Assembly (NCBI GenBank): GCA_905250885.1
Contig: CAJNOQ010001520.1
Coordinates: 1 to 30,729 of the forward strand
From: Didymodactylos carnosus
Taxonomy: Eukaryota > Rotifera > Eurotatoria > Philodinida > Philodinidae
DNA: 30,729 nucleotides
Direction: 5' to 3'
The notes under the pieces are model-generated. The model had not been told where the DNA came from and did no database searches. It saw only the letters and a program-made list of their open reading frames with translations. This document shows, piece by piece, positions 1-13,500 of the stretch. The position numbers and the translations under genes are program-made. Within the stretch, counting starts at the first letter, position 1. Each line of letters begins with the position of its first letter.

Positions 1-960
1 TGCTCAAAATAATTTGCCAAAAATAGTGAAACAGCTATTTTTGATCACCGATAATAGTACAAAACTACCATCTGTTTCATATTATTGTAAATTATGTCTC
101 ACACAACTGCTCTCTCCAACAAATCATATCTCTCCAACATTTTCCGTGGCACCAATTTTTAGCTTGTCCTAGATATGATTCTCTTGAGAAACAAGAAGTC
201 ATACTTAAACAGGCATGCTTATGAACTTGATCAAATAATCTGACAAGGGTAAAAATTGCATTTTAAAACAATGAGGAAGTCTTATGAGAGAAAGAAAACG
301 ATTACCGATATTAAAAATGCCGGTACAATGAAGTTGTTCTTCCCAATATTCCATCATTGTTTTAAAGTGACCAGAACAGACCAAGTGCATGAAGTCGCGC
401 GGTACTTGTTGTGGGAAAACGAGGATTCTTGTTAATGGTGATGGTCCTTTGATACCAAATCCTTGGAATGCTGTGTGTTCATAAGATGCCATATTTTTGT
501 AGTCTTGGGGTGTTTTTCTTTCATGTGGTTGCTCTGTGGGTGGATAAATGACTTGTTTGCCTGCACCTAAAACACCTTGAACTTTACATTCTGGACACGC
601 AAAGTAGCCGTTATATTGAGTAATATTCATGAAGTGTGCCATAGCCGGCAAATCAAATGTCGCCCATTGAGTGCGTACACGATACTGGACAGTTTTGCTT
701 GTACTTTTCAATTTAATTCCATTTGTCATTAATTTTTCAATTTGATTTATTACATCATTCCACAATAGAACCTGATCAGGTTTCACACCGCCCAACCATG
801 CAATGAATATCATTGTCGCTCCACTGGAATCGCGAACAGGTGGTGGTATTTCAGCTATAGTGCATTGCACAGGCCATAACGATTTACTTCCAACTTGTAA
901 AACTGGGACACCGTCTGAAGTGGACAAAACTCTGAAGCATATATACTTTCTTGACGTACG
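1..960 (-). mobile_element. CACTA/EnSpm-type DNA transposon fragment
   Basis: A minus-strand open stretch (927-205) has the order of conserved blocks of the Transposase_21 family: SDGVPVL, SKSLWPV, EIPPPVRD, a GYFACPEC zinc-knuckle-like segment followed by QVIYPP, GIKGPSPL, and VPRDFMHLV. These blocks form the middle of a CACTA transposase. The frame begins without an ATG and ends after about 240 codons; a 66-nt GT-AG intron (305-240) is possible and keeps frame. From 204 down to 1 the three minus frames hold only short open pieces, so the copy is decayed, and it is also cut by the window edge. No terminal inverted repeat (CACTA...) or subterminal repeats were found in the window. The family assignment is from recalled motifs and is fairly sure. 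Activity is very unlikely. Confidence 0.75.
205..927 (-). pseudogene. Transposase_21-like coding remnant
   Basis: This is the open 240-codon part of the CACTA-type transposase. It would cut and move the element in the nucleus if whole. The visible portion covers the DGVP/SLWP block, the NGYFACPEC cysteine pair, the YPP block and the FMHLV block near the C-terminal end of the piece. The first codon is TTG, and open frame continues upstream to about 960, so no true start is seen. The carboxyl half expected of the family (another several hundred residues) is absent or frame-broken in 1-204. No host function is suggested. Confidence 0.65.
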
Positions 961-1425
961 GATTGAACGTTGTCATTTTGTTACACGATGATCGCGACAA
1001 TGGAAATTGAGGAAATAGCTGTTCAAAGTTATTATTCGTTTTTACATTTCAAAATAATTCAAATGAATACAGTACAAAAAGATAGCTGTATCTCATTTAG
1101 TAGTTACAAGTGTAGACCTATCTTCAATCCTTTTTCAACGAAAAATAGAGCGACAGTACATTTCGAAAGACTGTATTTCGTTGATGTACTTCACTTATAG
1201 CTGTTCTCACCCTTTAAAATTGGTCTCCGGAATTCTATTAGGGTCACACTAATGTTTCTGTATTAATTATATAACTTTTCACCTCTTCTTCTTTCTCTTC
1301 TTCTTTATTTTTTATCGATTTTTTTTTCTTTTTGTGCTTATATTGCACAGTAAAGCCCTGATAATGTTTGCGTGTGAATAAACAACACCAAATGCGTCGG
1401 TGAATCAAATTTTTGTTTTAAATCA
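961..1425. other. Intergenic, no gene seen
   Basis: AT-rich DNA between the transposon remnant and the 3' end of the giant gene. Short open frames on the plus strand (803-1200) show no recognisable motifs and overlap the transposon remnant. A pyrimidine-rich stretch lies at 1281-1330. Confidence 0.5.
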
Positions 1426-1426
1426 T

Positions 1427-1432
1427 TTTATT
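1427..1432 (-). terminator. Polyadenylation signal of the giant SecA gene
   Basis: TTTATT on the plus strand is AATAAA on the minus strand, about 120 nt after the stop codon of the giant gene and followed by an A/T-rich stretch. It is the only canonical hexamer I see close to that stop. Use of this site is inference. Confidence 0.45.
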
Positions 1433-1549
1433 TTAAAAAAAAGAATAAAATATCTTTTTTTATTTTTCACGAATAAGTTGCTGAAAAACAAAAGTTGTAA
1501 TTAGCAAAATTATTATGTCTTTTGGTTAAGAGGTTGAGTTAGCCTGTTA

Positions 1550-4500
1550 TTAATTTGATTTATCCTCACCCTGATCAGAAGTCGGACGTGGCAACGTATA
1601 CAATAAATCTGGAAGTTTTTGCAGATGCTCCTTTATTGCCAACTTAACATCACGTACATCATTTGTTCTCTTCTTATCCACATTGAGTTCGGTATCAAAA
1701 TAAATTTCTTTGTCGATCATAATGTTTATAACACTTTTGAATGCGTCAGAGTAGCATGAAGTATACTGTCCTTCCTGCTTATGTTTTTCGGCAAATCGCA
1801 TTAAAAATTCCACCGAAGCGCCAAAACGACCCGCATTTTCATTTTTGTAATCCTTGGGATTTTTTGGTAAACCTTTTGTATCAAGCTTTTTGAGGGTATT
1901 CTCATCTAAGCCAATATTCCCTTTGCTATCCTTGATACCGAGAACGTTTAGAAGTTTTTGTTCAACATCTTTGAGACCCTTATTGATCACATGATCTCCT
2001 TGTTGATGTGGATCATTTTCCTTCGGTTTAACTTCCGTCGGTTTATTTTCCTTCGATTTATTTTCCTTCGTTTCGTTGTCGTTTCCTACACCGGAAACCT
2101 TATTCAGGTATTCCTCGACCACTTTTTTGATCTTGTCTGGATCGGGAGGATCTATGATATGGATGTTAGCAAGCATTTTTTGGATTAGTTTTTCTTGATC
2201 TTGCGTCACTAGAATAAAAAAAAGAGACGCATTAAATGTCGCATCAAAGATGATCAATTACTCACATGTTGCACCTTCTCCCATCAGTAACTTTCGTCGA
2301 AGTGGAGTTCGGCATTGATTCATTACACTGACGGCTGGATAAATACCTTCGATGAAATTTGGAGTAGTTAAAATGAATGCAGCACATTGAGCTCGCATAT
2401 CATCAATCGATTGAAATTTATCGGGCATTTGACTAAGAACGGCAGCAAATAAACAGTCGGTAGGTCCAGCTCCAGCAGTAGCTGCTGTGCCCTGTGTCGG
2501 TTCATAATGTCCATCGACTACTGCTCCTGTTGTTTCATCGATCTTTGCTGGTGTATAATTTAATTGAACGTTCGGATTATCAGGATCTTGATTTGATGCA
2601 TCATCCGATGATGTTTGAAGCACAGTAACCGGAGTTTGAGTTATCATTGCTAAGACGGACAAAACAACATTATCACCTTGTTTACCATTCATCATGTCTA
2701 ACGCAAGTTTTTCAGAGTAACTTTTCGCTTTTCCTGGATCATTTTCGTTTAGTTTTTGAAGTTCTTCAAGCTTCTTTCGTCCTTCTGGATCGATTTTAAT
2801 TTCTCCACTTTTAATTTTTTCAAACATATCATTAACAACAACATTCAGGTAACGTTTTGCACCTTCTTGCACCAACTGTTCAGTCACTGTTCCATTAGGA
2901 TCCATGGCGAGTTGAATTTTCGTTGACATCATTAGAATAGTATTTGAGACGATGAAATTTGTTAATGGGGTGATGAAAGTTCCTTGGATAATCGCACAGA
3001 CTTGTTCGACAAAAAAATCAATGATCTTTTTGTTCATCATTGAAAGAGACAAAGGTTTTTGTTCAGGTTTTAATAACTTACTCAGAAGACCTACGACATG
3101 AGTTCGTTGTGTCTCGGAATCAAAGGTAATATTTGCCAGTTCAACGGATAATTTGTCTTGAAAACTTCTGATGGATTGACCTGTGTTGGATTGAGAAGAA
3201 GAAACTTGTCCGACGAAATCTGGTTGATCCATTAGAATAAAGAAACGATTATTGAAACCACCAGTACTAGACAGAATCTCTTTACTAACGAGAAGTTCAT
3301 AGATTCCCGTCGCTTCTTCCATGGAAATCGACTGGTTGGACTGTAAAATGAGTAAATCTTGGAAAGTGGAAATCTTCTGTTCGAGTAACTTCAGTTCTTG
3401 TTTGTATGCTGCGAAGAATTTGTTCGTAATAGTCGCCAATTCGTGACTACCTTTGATCATCGGCAGTAATGTCATCGCTAATTGAGCTATTTTCAGATAC
3501 TGATCAACTGAACTGTTTTGTCCGTGCAGATATTGTCTACTATGATTGAGGATAGCATTGGTCACACCACAGGACAAAGATTTGAGTGCTTCAACATATT
3601 CGTTTTTCTGTTTCGACATCAATTGTGAAACTATTTGTTCCATCTGTTGTCGCCATTGTTTATTTCCATTAAATTTATCTGCATCAATGGCTCGATTGAC
3701 CACACGTTCATATTCGGGTTTGGATTGTTCAACGAGAAGAATACGTTCGATTTCTGTACGAATAGAATCGGTGAATGCGGACAAAGCTTTATTTGAAACA
3801 CTATCCGCTGCATAATTCGCAATTTGTCGAACACCAGTTTCGACACAAGTCACCGCAACTTGTTTACAGGCCAATTTCCAACTGTTCGATGATATACCTT
3901 TGATAGCACCTGAACCGACGGTTCGAAAACTATTTTTCATTATTGTAATCGTTCCTCCACCAGTCGCTTTCAACATCGACGTTGTTCCAGTAGTACCAGC
4001 TGCTGCAGCCGCTTGAGCTGCTTGTTTGACTGCTGAACAGCCGAGTGTGACGAAACAAATAGTTAGACTCACACCTTTTTGAATACCATAATCTTTCCAT
4101 GAGAATCGTCGAGATATGGCACCACGTACTCCATAAACAATATCATTCATTCCTTCACCAATTAACGATATACCTAAACTGGTACCTAATCCACAAGTGA
4201 CAGCTGCAAGACAAACACCACCGATCATTTGACCGACACCTAAAGCAACGACTACACTTGCACTAATCCATGGTCGTGGTCCAAGTTCATCAACAATGAT
4301 CAAAACACGAATACCTAACATGTTGTAAGTATTGAGTTCTTCGTGTGGTTGATCGGTTTTCGAAAATTGATCTGTTAGACGTGTCAAACTTGCTTTAACA
4401 TTTTCTTCTTTCGCATTGAATGATTTAACAATAGCTTGAGCACGTTTCTTTGTCAAATCGAGTACGGTGACCATGAAATTCTGACGATCATCGATTTGTT

Positions 4501-7500
4501 TGGCTATGGACGTGGCTTGGAAAGTAGTTAAAGAATATAATTCGACAGAAAATGGTTTGCCAAGTGTCTCGACCATCTTTATCATCTGGAAAATAGTTAA
4601 ACTCTGAAAAGTCAATGCATATGGAACTTTATCCATTTTTTCGTGGATTTTCTTGAAGTTTTGTAAGTTGATCAATGAGAACAGGATCGATTTGATTGAT
4701 TCACTTTGAGTAGCTATGCGCATTTTCGCTTCGGAAGACGATAGTACTTGGCGTGACGTGTCTGTGATGATTGTGACATTTGTATTCATGATTTCGATGG
4801 CTATCAGATAATTTTCAGCTGCTGTTGACATTAATGTCAAATCAGCCGATCGATTTTTCATCAGTTGTATCACTTCAGGAGCATCGAGATATTGAATATT
4901 CAATCGAACAGTGACAGATTCTGGAATATCTGGGATTTTCTTCATTGCTTCAAGATTGGTTTCTACAAAATGAATTGAAACACGTTCATCAACGGTTAAT
5001 ATCTTGAATAAGTCGACGGCTTGATCATATCTTCCGCAATCATGATGGACTTTCAAATGATTGAAACTGATATCGATTGAACCTGAACACTTTTCAAGAA
5101 ATTTTTTCACTTCGTCATTATACAACTTCCGACTGATCTTCTGTGTTGTACCATCTGTATCGGTAATATTGATGAGTTTTTGTGATTCTTCAATTACTGT
5201 AATGGCATTGCTTAGATGATTGAGATAAAGTTGAAGAATATCGACTTTGATCTGAATCTGTTTGGCAAAATCATCAAAAACGAACTCTTCAGAATTTGTC
5301 GTAGATTTCAATTGCATACTATATAATTGTGGTAAAATATATTCACCAACCTGTTTTTGTGCTTTGGTTAAATAAGACTTCGCTGTCGTTTTATATTCGC
5401 CCGGTAATTTACCTTGATGAAGAAGGCAAAAACTGTAATTAGCCAAAGCATCAAAGGCAAAGATTGGATCTAGCTTGAACGCTCGTTCGAGTCGATTCAT
5501 CACTTGGTCAATAGATACTGAATTTGTTTCCACATAAGGAATATAACTGAGACAATATTGAAACGTATTGCTCCATGAGAATAATTTTTGCATCATAGTG
5601 TCAGCATCTAACATTAGATAACAAGGATTGTTAATGATATCATCACTTTTAAAATCTTTCTCGATCTGTTTTTTCAACTGTTCAAAACCGGCATCAAGAT
5701 CCAGTTTGCTCACTTGAGTGGCAGATCGATCCACTAGATTTTGACCCCAGTCTTTCATTTTACCAGCTAAATTTTTCATATTGTTGAACCATTTAGTATG
5801 TCTCGCTGTTTCTTTTTCAAGTGCTTTTTCCTCACTTTCTTTAGGCTGAGTCGTAGATGATTTGTTTTCTTCGGTGGGTTGCTTGAGAGAAACATAGTAC
5901 GAATCAACTTCATAACCAAGGAAACATTGATCTAAAGCATTTTCTTGCTCATAAACACATGGACCTCCATAATCGCTTCGGTAAATAATAATCGTTACTT
6001 TTAATGCTCGACTTGCAGCACTATGTCGTTGTTCATCGTTCATTTCAGTATAAAGATTTTTATGCTCTTCGATATGTTTCATAACCATCTGTTTGATATC
6101 TTTGGCATTTAATTTTCCTTCCAATTGATGTGATATAGCATGATAAAAACTATCATCATCACGAGGCATTTCCTCGTACTGATATCCTACTGTTTCGATA
6201 ACTTGTTGAAGAGCCTTTCGATTTTGAGTGGCATGATCCATTGATTTCAACCATAGACCCCATTGTTCTTTGGCACTGAGCAATCGGTAAGGATCGTTAT
6301 TTGAGGTTCGTAATTGAACGAGAAGTTGGCAGAATTTTTTGAATAATTCATCCTTTAATTTGATATCACTGATTTCTTCCGTCCAAATGCGATCGAGATG
6401 AGCACGTTCAGCTTGTGCTCGCCAATAACGGAACAAAATCATCGGATCAGAAGTATCAGTTAGATTAGTATCGAATAAAGCGGGATCATTGCTCATCAGT
6501 TGACGTAAAGTTCGGTCCTGACAAAGAATCATTTGTGATGTGCCACGATTACCTTGTCGTGATGTTCGACCGAAAGCTTGTTCTTCGACACGTAAGTTAT
6601 TGGGTAAAAACGTCAAACAAACATGAAGACCACCGTGTTTTTCCACTTCTGGACTTGTTTTCAGATCTGTTCCTCGACCGGCTAAATTTGTTGCTACGAT
6701 AACTTCACCAGGTTGAATTTTATCATTGACAGCATTGGATTCGACTGCATCAGTATTGTCGCTATAAAGACGAATGGAACAAGTTGGATCAGCACGTTGT
6801 AATTCTGTGGTGATTGTCTTAGCATCTAATCGAGTTTCACAGATAATGAGAATGGCTCGATGATTGCGTACATGATTTAAACTATTGGATACGATGGTAT
6901 TCAACCATTGATCATCATTTATGGTCAATATGGGATCCAATAGAATGTGACGTTTCTCTTTGAAAGGTGGAATGCTGATCGTATCGACATTGTAAATTTT
7001 CTGTAATAGATTTTGAGCGTCTTTCGAACCGATGGTACCTGTTAAGCCGTAAATTTGAGTGCCATAACGAGTGAATAGACCGACATTGGAAAGATAATTA
7101 GTGGTAACAGTCAAGGAGGTCATTTTAAGACCATGTTTGATTTGAAGAAATTGATGAAGACCATCACTCCATGTTGTACTAGCTTGAATGACACCTGTAT
7201 TGGAAAAATCAATTGGCATAATCCGTTTTGTACGTGTTTCATCGGGTTTGATCATGTAGTGATGATCGAGACGATATTCAACTTTAGCACGAATGGCATG
7301 ATCGATCCACGTCGGAAGAGAATCAATGACAAATCGATGTAAATGTTTAGGAATTTTGATCTGTGATTTCGAATCGAGAAGAAATTCTTTGAGATTTTTG
7401 ACGATTAAATCTCGATTAGATACGACATCAGCATCAGCTTCAACCGATCGCCAAACACCATAGAGTGATGAATTGAGCCATTCCATGCCAGGCAATTGAT

Positions 7501-10500
7501 CAGCTAAACGAGCAATGGTATTATTTTCATCAATGAGCATACTATCAACTTCATCGATAATAATCACGTCATGCCGACGAGCTGCACCAGTACTGTTGTT
7601 AATCGTGCGTGTATGGAGTAGACTAAATTCATGACGAAGTAAATCGAATTGAAATTGACTGGAAGTACCATAGACGATATTGGCTGCATAACAGGTCTTT
7701 GGCCCAGAAACGTAACTGGTCTCATCATTATTATGCGAAACTTGTATTTTGAAATATTTATAGAACTTTTCACGTTCCTGAGCATCTCGTTTTGCTAAAG
7801 TCATTGCACTTGTAACAATGTCAACATGTTGACCTTGTAGGGCTTTGATTACGGCTAAGACGGAAACAACGGTCGATTTGCCTTCACCCGTTAAGATCTG
7901 TAACAAACGTCCTCCTTGCTCATTGCGATCGAGCATAATGAGAACTGCTAAGATTTGGATCGGTCGTGGTTCAAAATGGGAATCAAGGTAGACAGCACGT
8001 TTGATTACAGCAAGAATTTCAGATAAAGGAAGTCGATTAGAATTAGTCGATTGAAAATTTAAAACTTCAATGGCCCAAGCTTGGATTTCGCTGATACTCC
8101 AGTTTTTGATCGGTTCATTTTGTGCAAAACGGGATGAGTCGTTTTCGTAGGCTTGATCGATTTGAGCGAACATTTTTTCGAATCTAATAACATCAATATC
8201 TGGGTTGTCTCGTTTGATTTCAGCTAAAAGCGTTAATAAATTTTTCTCGGAACTAATTGAACCGAAACAATGTTCAATGGCTAAGGCATGGACATTCGCT
8301 GACCACGATTGGACATTTTCATGAGAAAAGATATCTTTTAAGGAGTTTAGACTATTTTCATTCATTTTGTAATCAATTAGAATTTGCAAAGATCGAAGAA
8401 ACTGAGATAAACTGTCGGAGACATCTTGATGCAGTTTGATGCTATGTAATAAATCGATAAGTTTGCTCAATCGCCAGCCATTTTCAAGTAAGACTTGTAA
8501 ATCATGACTAGCACTTTTGAACTGTTTCTCAGATCCATTGGCACAAGTCGATAATGTTTTATTAATAATCATCAATTCGATCTTTTTCTGCAACGATTCG
8601 AACCCGTCGAGACTTTTGCGATTAGCGAATATACTAATTAATTGATCACCGGTGATCTGATACGTTGTCACAAGATCAAGAATGGTTAAAATATTATCCG
8701 GCGTCTGAATAAATTGAAGAAATGGTTCAATCAATTCTGCAGGTAGATTTTCTTCTTTGGATATTCGTTCAATTAAATGATTAAGAACAGTTTGGGAGTA
8801 ACGAGTATTGAATGACCATTGATTAAATATCGTTTGAATAAAATGCAAACGCATCTGGAAGAGCCAATTGTTTTCTTTCGATTGTAAAAGTTTCATCGCT
8901 TGATCAGTTGAAGTCTTTGAATAGATCAAAATTTGATTGATTGTGGCTAAATTGAAGTCATATGAGCGTTGTTTTTCAATCAATGCTCGAAGAAAATCAT
9001 CACGTTGATCGTTGTACAACTGGTATTTTTTGAATATTTCGAACTGTGTTAATTCATGATAAAAGTTCAAAATTTGATTGGGGCTTTGATCGCAACATCT
9101 CGTAAATAAATCAATACATAAAGATTGACGAGACCACTGAGTAGCTGGAAGTTCAAACGTCGTTGGTTCGAGATATTCGACAAATAAGAGTGTTTGAATC
9201 GTCCCAAGACACTGTTGGACGGTTGTTTCTTTAGCCAATCGATCTCGATCGATAATCGATGGTAACGGAATAGATTGAAGTAATTCTTGGGAATATTTCA
9301 CATAGCCTCGTGAGATTTGAAGACAAAGAATATTGAACGATTTTCCGACAATATCATCCGTGCCTTGAGAGAGTTGTTCGACAAAATACGAAATGAAATG
9401 AGTAGGTAATTGTTGATATCGAGCTATATTTTCCAAACACAGCAGAGGTTCATTGACTGTATTCGAATCTCCTTGCGACAAAAGAATCTCGAGTGTTTTT
9501 TCTTGGAAAGGAATAGATTTTTCGGCCATGATTCGAATGAGAACAAACATACGTTCACTTTGGCAGAGCGGGAGAGTATTCTCAATTGATTGCGAGAGTT
9601 TTGCATTGAACTGGATGTCATGAGTAAATGCAAGAATCAATACAGCGATCATTTCATTAGAATGCTTGATCAGCTGATTAACAATAGTAGAGAGCAGTTC
9701 ATGTGGCACATGTTTCTCGAGGATAATCATCGCACGAATAATTTTCAATGCTTGATGAACATCGTTGATATTCGATGAAAGAATCATTTTTTGGACATCT
9801 TCGTGTTGTGTTTTTGATAATAACAGCCTTTGATTGTCGAGAAATTCGCGTACCTTCACGTTTCTTTCCTTCTGAGTAATGAGTAATTGCTTTGCTCGTT
9901 GTTGAATCGTTGGTTGTTTCGAGTGCTGAACGAGATGAAGAAGATCATCAGTTACTGATGATGGCCATGTTGATGCGGAACTCAACAGCAATGGTAATGT
10001 GTGCATACTAATCGATTCATCCAATAGAGTTAAACAAATGGCATCGAGTACTTTTTTCGGAAGATTTGGACCTGACGAAAGAGTCAATGCTAAAATCGTC
10101 GCTGCTTCTCTCTTCAGATTGAGATCACAACTGTAGAGCATGTGTGATAACCGTGTCAAATAAGCTTCTGGTAATTTCTTGCCATTTTTCACTACATCTC
10201 TTAATTGTTTCAGTAATGATTGATCATCGAGATTTGGATCATGACCGAAGAGATGAAGAAATTCTTTCAAATCATCGTGTTGACTCGAAGAATTCGATTG
10301 AGCTAGTTTAAGCGTTTTTAAAATGATTTCTTGAATATCTGTATCGATTTCACCGTCTAATAGTTGAAGAAGAGTATTGATCATTGTTGAATGAAGATGT
10401 TGGCGATGTACTGCTAGAGTGTGAACAGCCGAACAAAGTTCTCGAAGAATCGTCGTTGGTTGTTGAACTTGAAGAAGCGAAGGTAGATGAGTTTGATTGG

Positions 10501-13500
10501 CATCATTCGATCGATTATTAGCTAAAGCATTAAAGAAGGATGTGAGTCGATGTCGAAAATCCATTGACAAATCTTTCCAAAGATTCAATTCGAACCATTT
10601 GAGAACTCGTCGAATAATCGATGAATCGAGAGGTTTTCGTCGTTCGATCAGATGTTGATAGATCTCGATGACGAATAAATTAATGGATGGATTGTCGAGA
10701 AGTTTTTCTAGATGATCAATAACATTATCAGGAATGGCTTGATTTTGTCGACTCAATTGAGTAAAGGTTAGCATCAAATCATGTGAAGGATAATCACCAC
10801 TTTGCAGAAAGATTCGATCTAATAAAGCACGATGTTCGCTATTATTAATATGTTGTCCATTAGAGATGACATTGAGGATGATGGGTATCAACGAAGATTG
10901 ATGATTGGCTGATTTCAATAAATCAAATAATGTATTGAGAACAAATAATGATAATTGTTGACCTTGCTGAGTCAAGTGAACTAATCCAGCAACAGCTTTG
11001 TGAATTGTTGATTGACGTGTTGAATATTTCAACGCTTTAGCAAAATAAATTTGACGAAGAAGTTCATCGATCGATTTCGGTAATGGTTGATGGCGATCAG
11101 CAAAGGTGAGAAGAATGACAATATCGTTCGGATTGTTCGCCTTTAAAATCAATTGACCAAGAATATCGATGACTTTTTTCGATAGGATATGGCCAGAACC
11201 AACGATGATTTTCAAAATAGCGATGATATTCGGTAGAATTGGCGTTTCAGTGGTTAATAAATGTTCCAAACAAACGATAGTGGCTCTTCGTAGTGGTCGT
11301 CGACGAGAGTAGGATTCAACAACAGCAATGGTTTTGATAGAAACCATTGCTTCCCGATCATAAAGACACATTTCTATTAATTGAAGAATTGACTCAGGTA
11401 AATCATAATCTTTCTCTATCAATTGCCGAAGAAATTCTAATGCCAAGATTCGTACTTGCAATTCATATGGACGTTGAAATAGCATCAACAATTTTTCTAA
11501 TCGAGCTGATACACGACGAATTGTTTCGCTGTCGTTTCGCACAAGTTGACCTTGCCAATAGGTGATAAACGTTCGACCTGCTGGATTTCGAATATGTGAT
11601 TCCTGATCATCTAAACAAAGATCGATTAGATCAAGAATGGGCATTGATAATTCTTGTCCATCATCCACTACATGTTTGAATGTCCAAATAACTCTTTGGC
11701 GTAAGAAAAATTCCGGATGTTGAAGAAGTCGAGCAAGATTTTCTAAAGCCACAACTGGAACGATTTGATGTTTTTTCGACATTGTCTGATAGAGAGAAAC
11801 GATATTATCTAATATATTTTGATCTTTTTCTGATAGCAGGACTGCTAATCGTTCAAGAACTTTCGCAGATAAAACAATTTTTTCGTCCATGCCATAATAA
11901 CAAAGTGCCACTGCTGCTGTTTGTTTGACACTCGTATCTGGACTGCTAAGTATTTCAGTCAGATCGTTGATCAATTCCGAAGAGATCGATTGTTTATCTT
12001 TGGTTTCACGAATACTGTAGGCCAGAGCCCATAAACAGTTATCTCGAGCTTTGATGCCATATTCAGCACGCATGCCGACTTGACAAAGAATTCGCATCGT
12101 TTGATCAGTAAAGGTACGTTTCTCAATAGCAGCTGCTTTGAAGAAAAGATAACTAGCAGTTAAACCTGTCTTAACGTCTTGTAAACTTTTTTCAAGCGAA
12201 CTTAAATCTAACTTTACATGATAACCTTTGGAAATATAGAGAGCGTAGATTTCGATTAAGTTTTGTTTTACTGCCGAATCGTTTGCTTCGGTTAATGCTT
12301 CTTCGACTTTTTTCATTTGTTGATCGTTTAATTCTTGTTGATTTTTAACAAGAATTAAAAGAGTTTCAGAACATAGACCAGAGACATTTTCTTTATCATC
12401 TATCAATCGTGAGAGCATTTCATCGATAATGTCCAATGGAATAGCTTGCTCGGCCTTTGCTGCATCTCGAAAAGCCGTGGCAATAGTTTGATGCATAGAC
12501 GATTGCGTATTCCATGTCGTCCAACCGAGAAAAATCGTACTTTTGAAACTGCTTAACAAATACGTAAAATCTTGATCTTTTAATTGACCTGTTTTAGCTA
12601 ATGTTGTTAGATTTTCGATTTCTTGAAGGGTCGATCGGTACCAGGCTTGATTGTGACCGGATGAAGCCGTTTGGGGTTGTGCTTCGGCATTGAATGTTCG
12701 ATCTAAATAACCGACGGTACCTAGTAAATGATCGAGACTAAGTGCTTTTGATGTTGGTTCACTCGATTCTTCTTCACAACGAGAGATCGACGTGATTTGG
12801 CTAACAGTCAATTCTTTTTTCACTTGACTCTTCCCCATAAAACTGGCTGCATTGGATAAAACTCGTTTATGATCGAGAAAATCGAGTAATTCATGAATAC
12901 ATTTAATGAATGCAGCATCAATATTCGTTGCGAGTTGACGTAATCTATCCACCGTTTTTTTTTCAAGAATAGCACCACCGATGGCCATCATATGTAATGC
13001 ATTGACAGTTGCAATGAAAAGTCGTTTTGGAAGATCATCAATCATCACTAATTCTTCAAATTTATGTTTGATGAACGGTGCAACCATTCTTCTAACATTG
13101 AACACCTGACTTAATGTATGAACAATCATTATACGAACTTGTTCGCTCAGTTTTTGATCGAACAATAATTTTGGCATAGAAATCCACTTCGTATCGGGCA
13201 CCATTGGGATGTACTTGTCGTTTTCAGACATCTTTCGAAATAGATAAGAAATACTCCAACCCAATGTTTCATCCTTCAATGAATTAAACAATAACCGAAT
13301 CAATAATGGACTAAGAAAATTCTTGATTGGTAATATCGTTGCAAAAGTCCACATAACGCATTGACGAATAATCACATGGTCAGTGGATAAAAGTTCGGCT
13401 AGATTGACGAAATAATCTGGTTCCACGAAGCCACAGTGATGAGCAGCATGTGCACATAGAATATATTTAGCAGCACGTGAATCCGATCGATCGGAATTAT

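Noticed and set aside
1958-2188. Plus-strand open frame over the last exon of the giant gene
   Set aside because: Caused by the tandem KEN-coding repeat read on the wrong strand.
3546-12000. Opposite-strand and alternate-frame open reading frames inside the giant gene
   Set aside because: Shadows of a very long coding frame with strong domain evidence on the minus strand.
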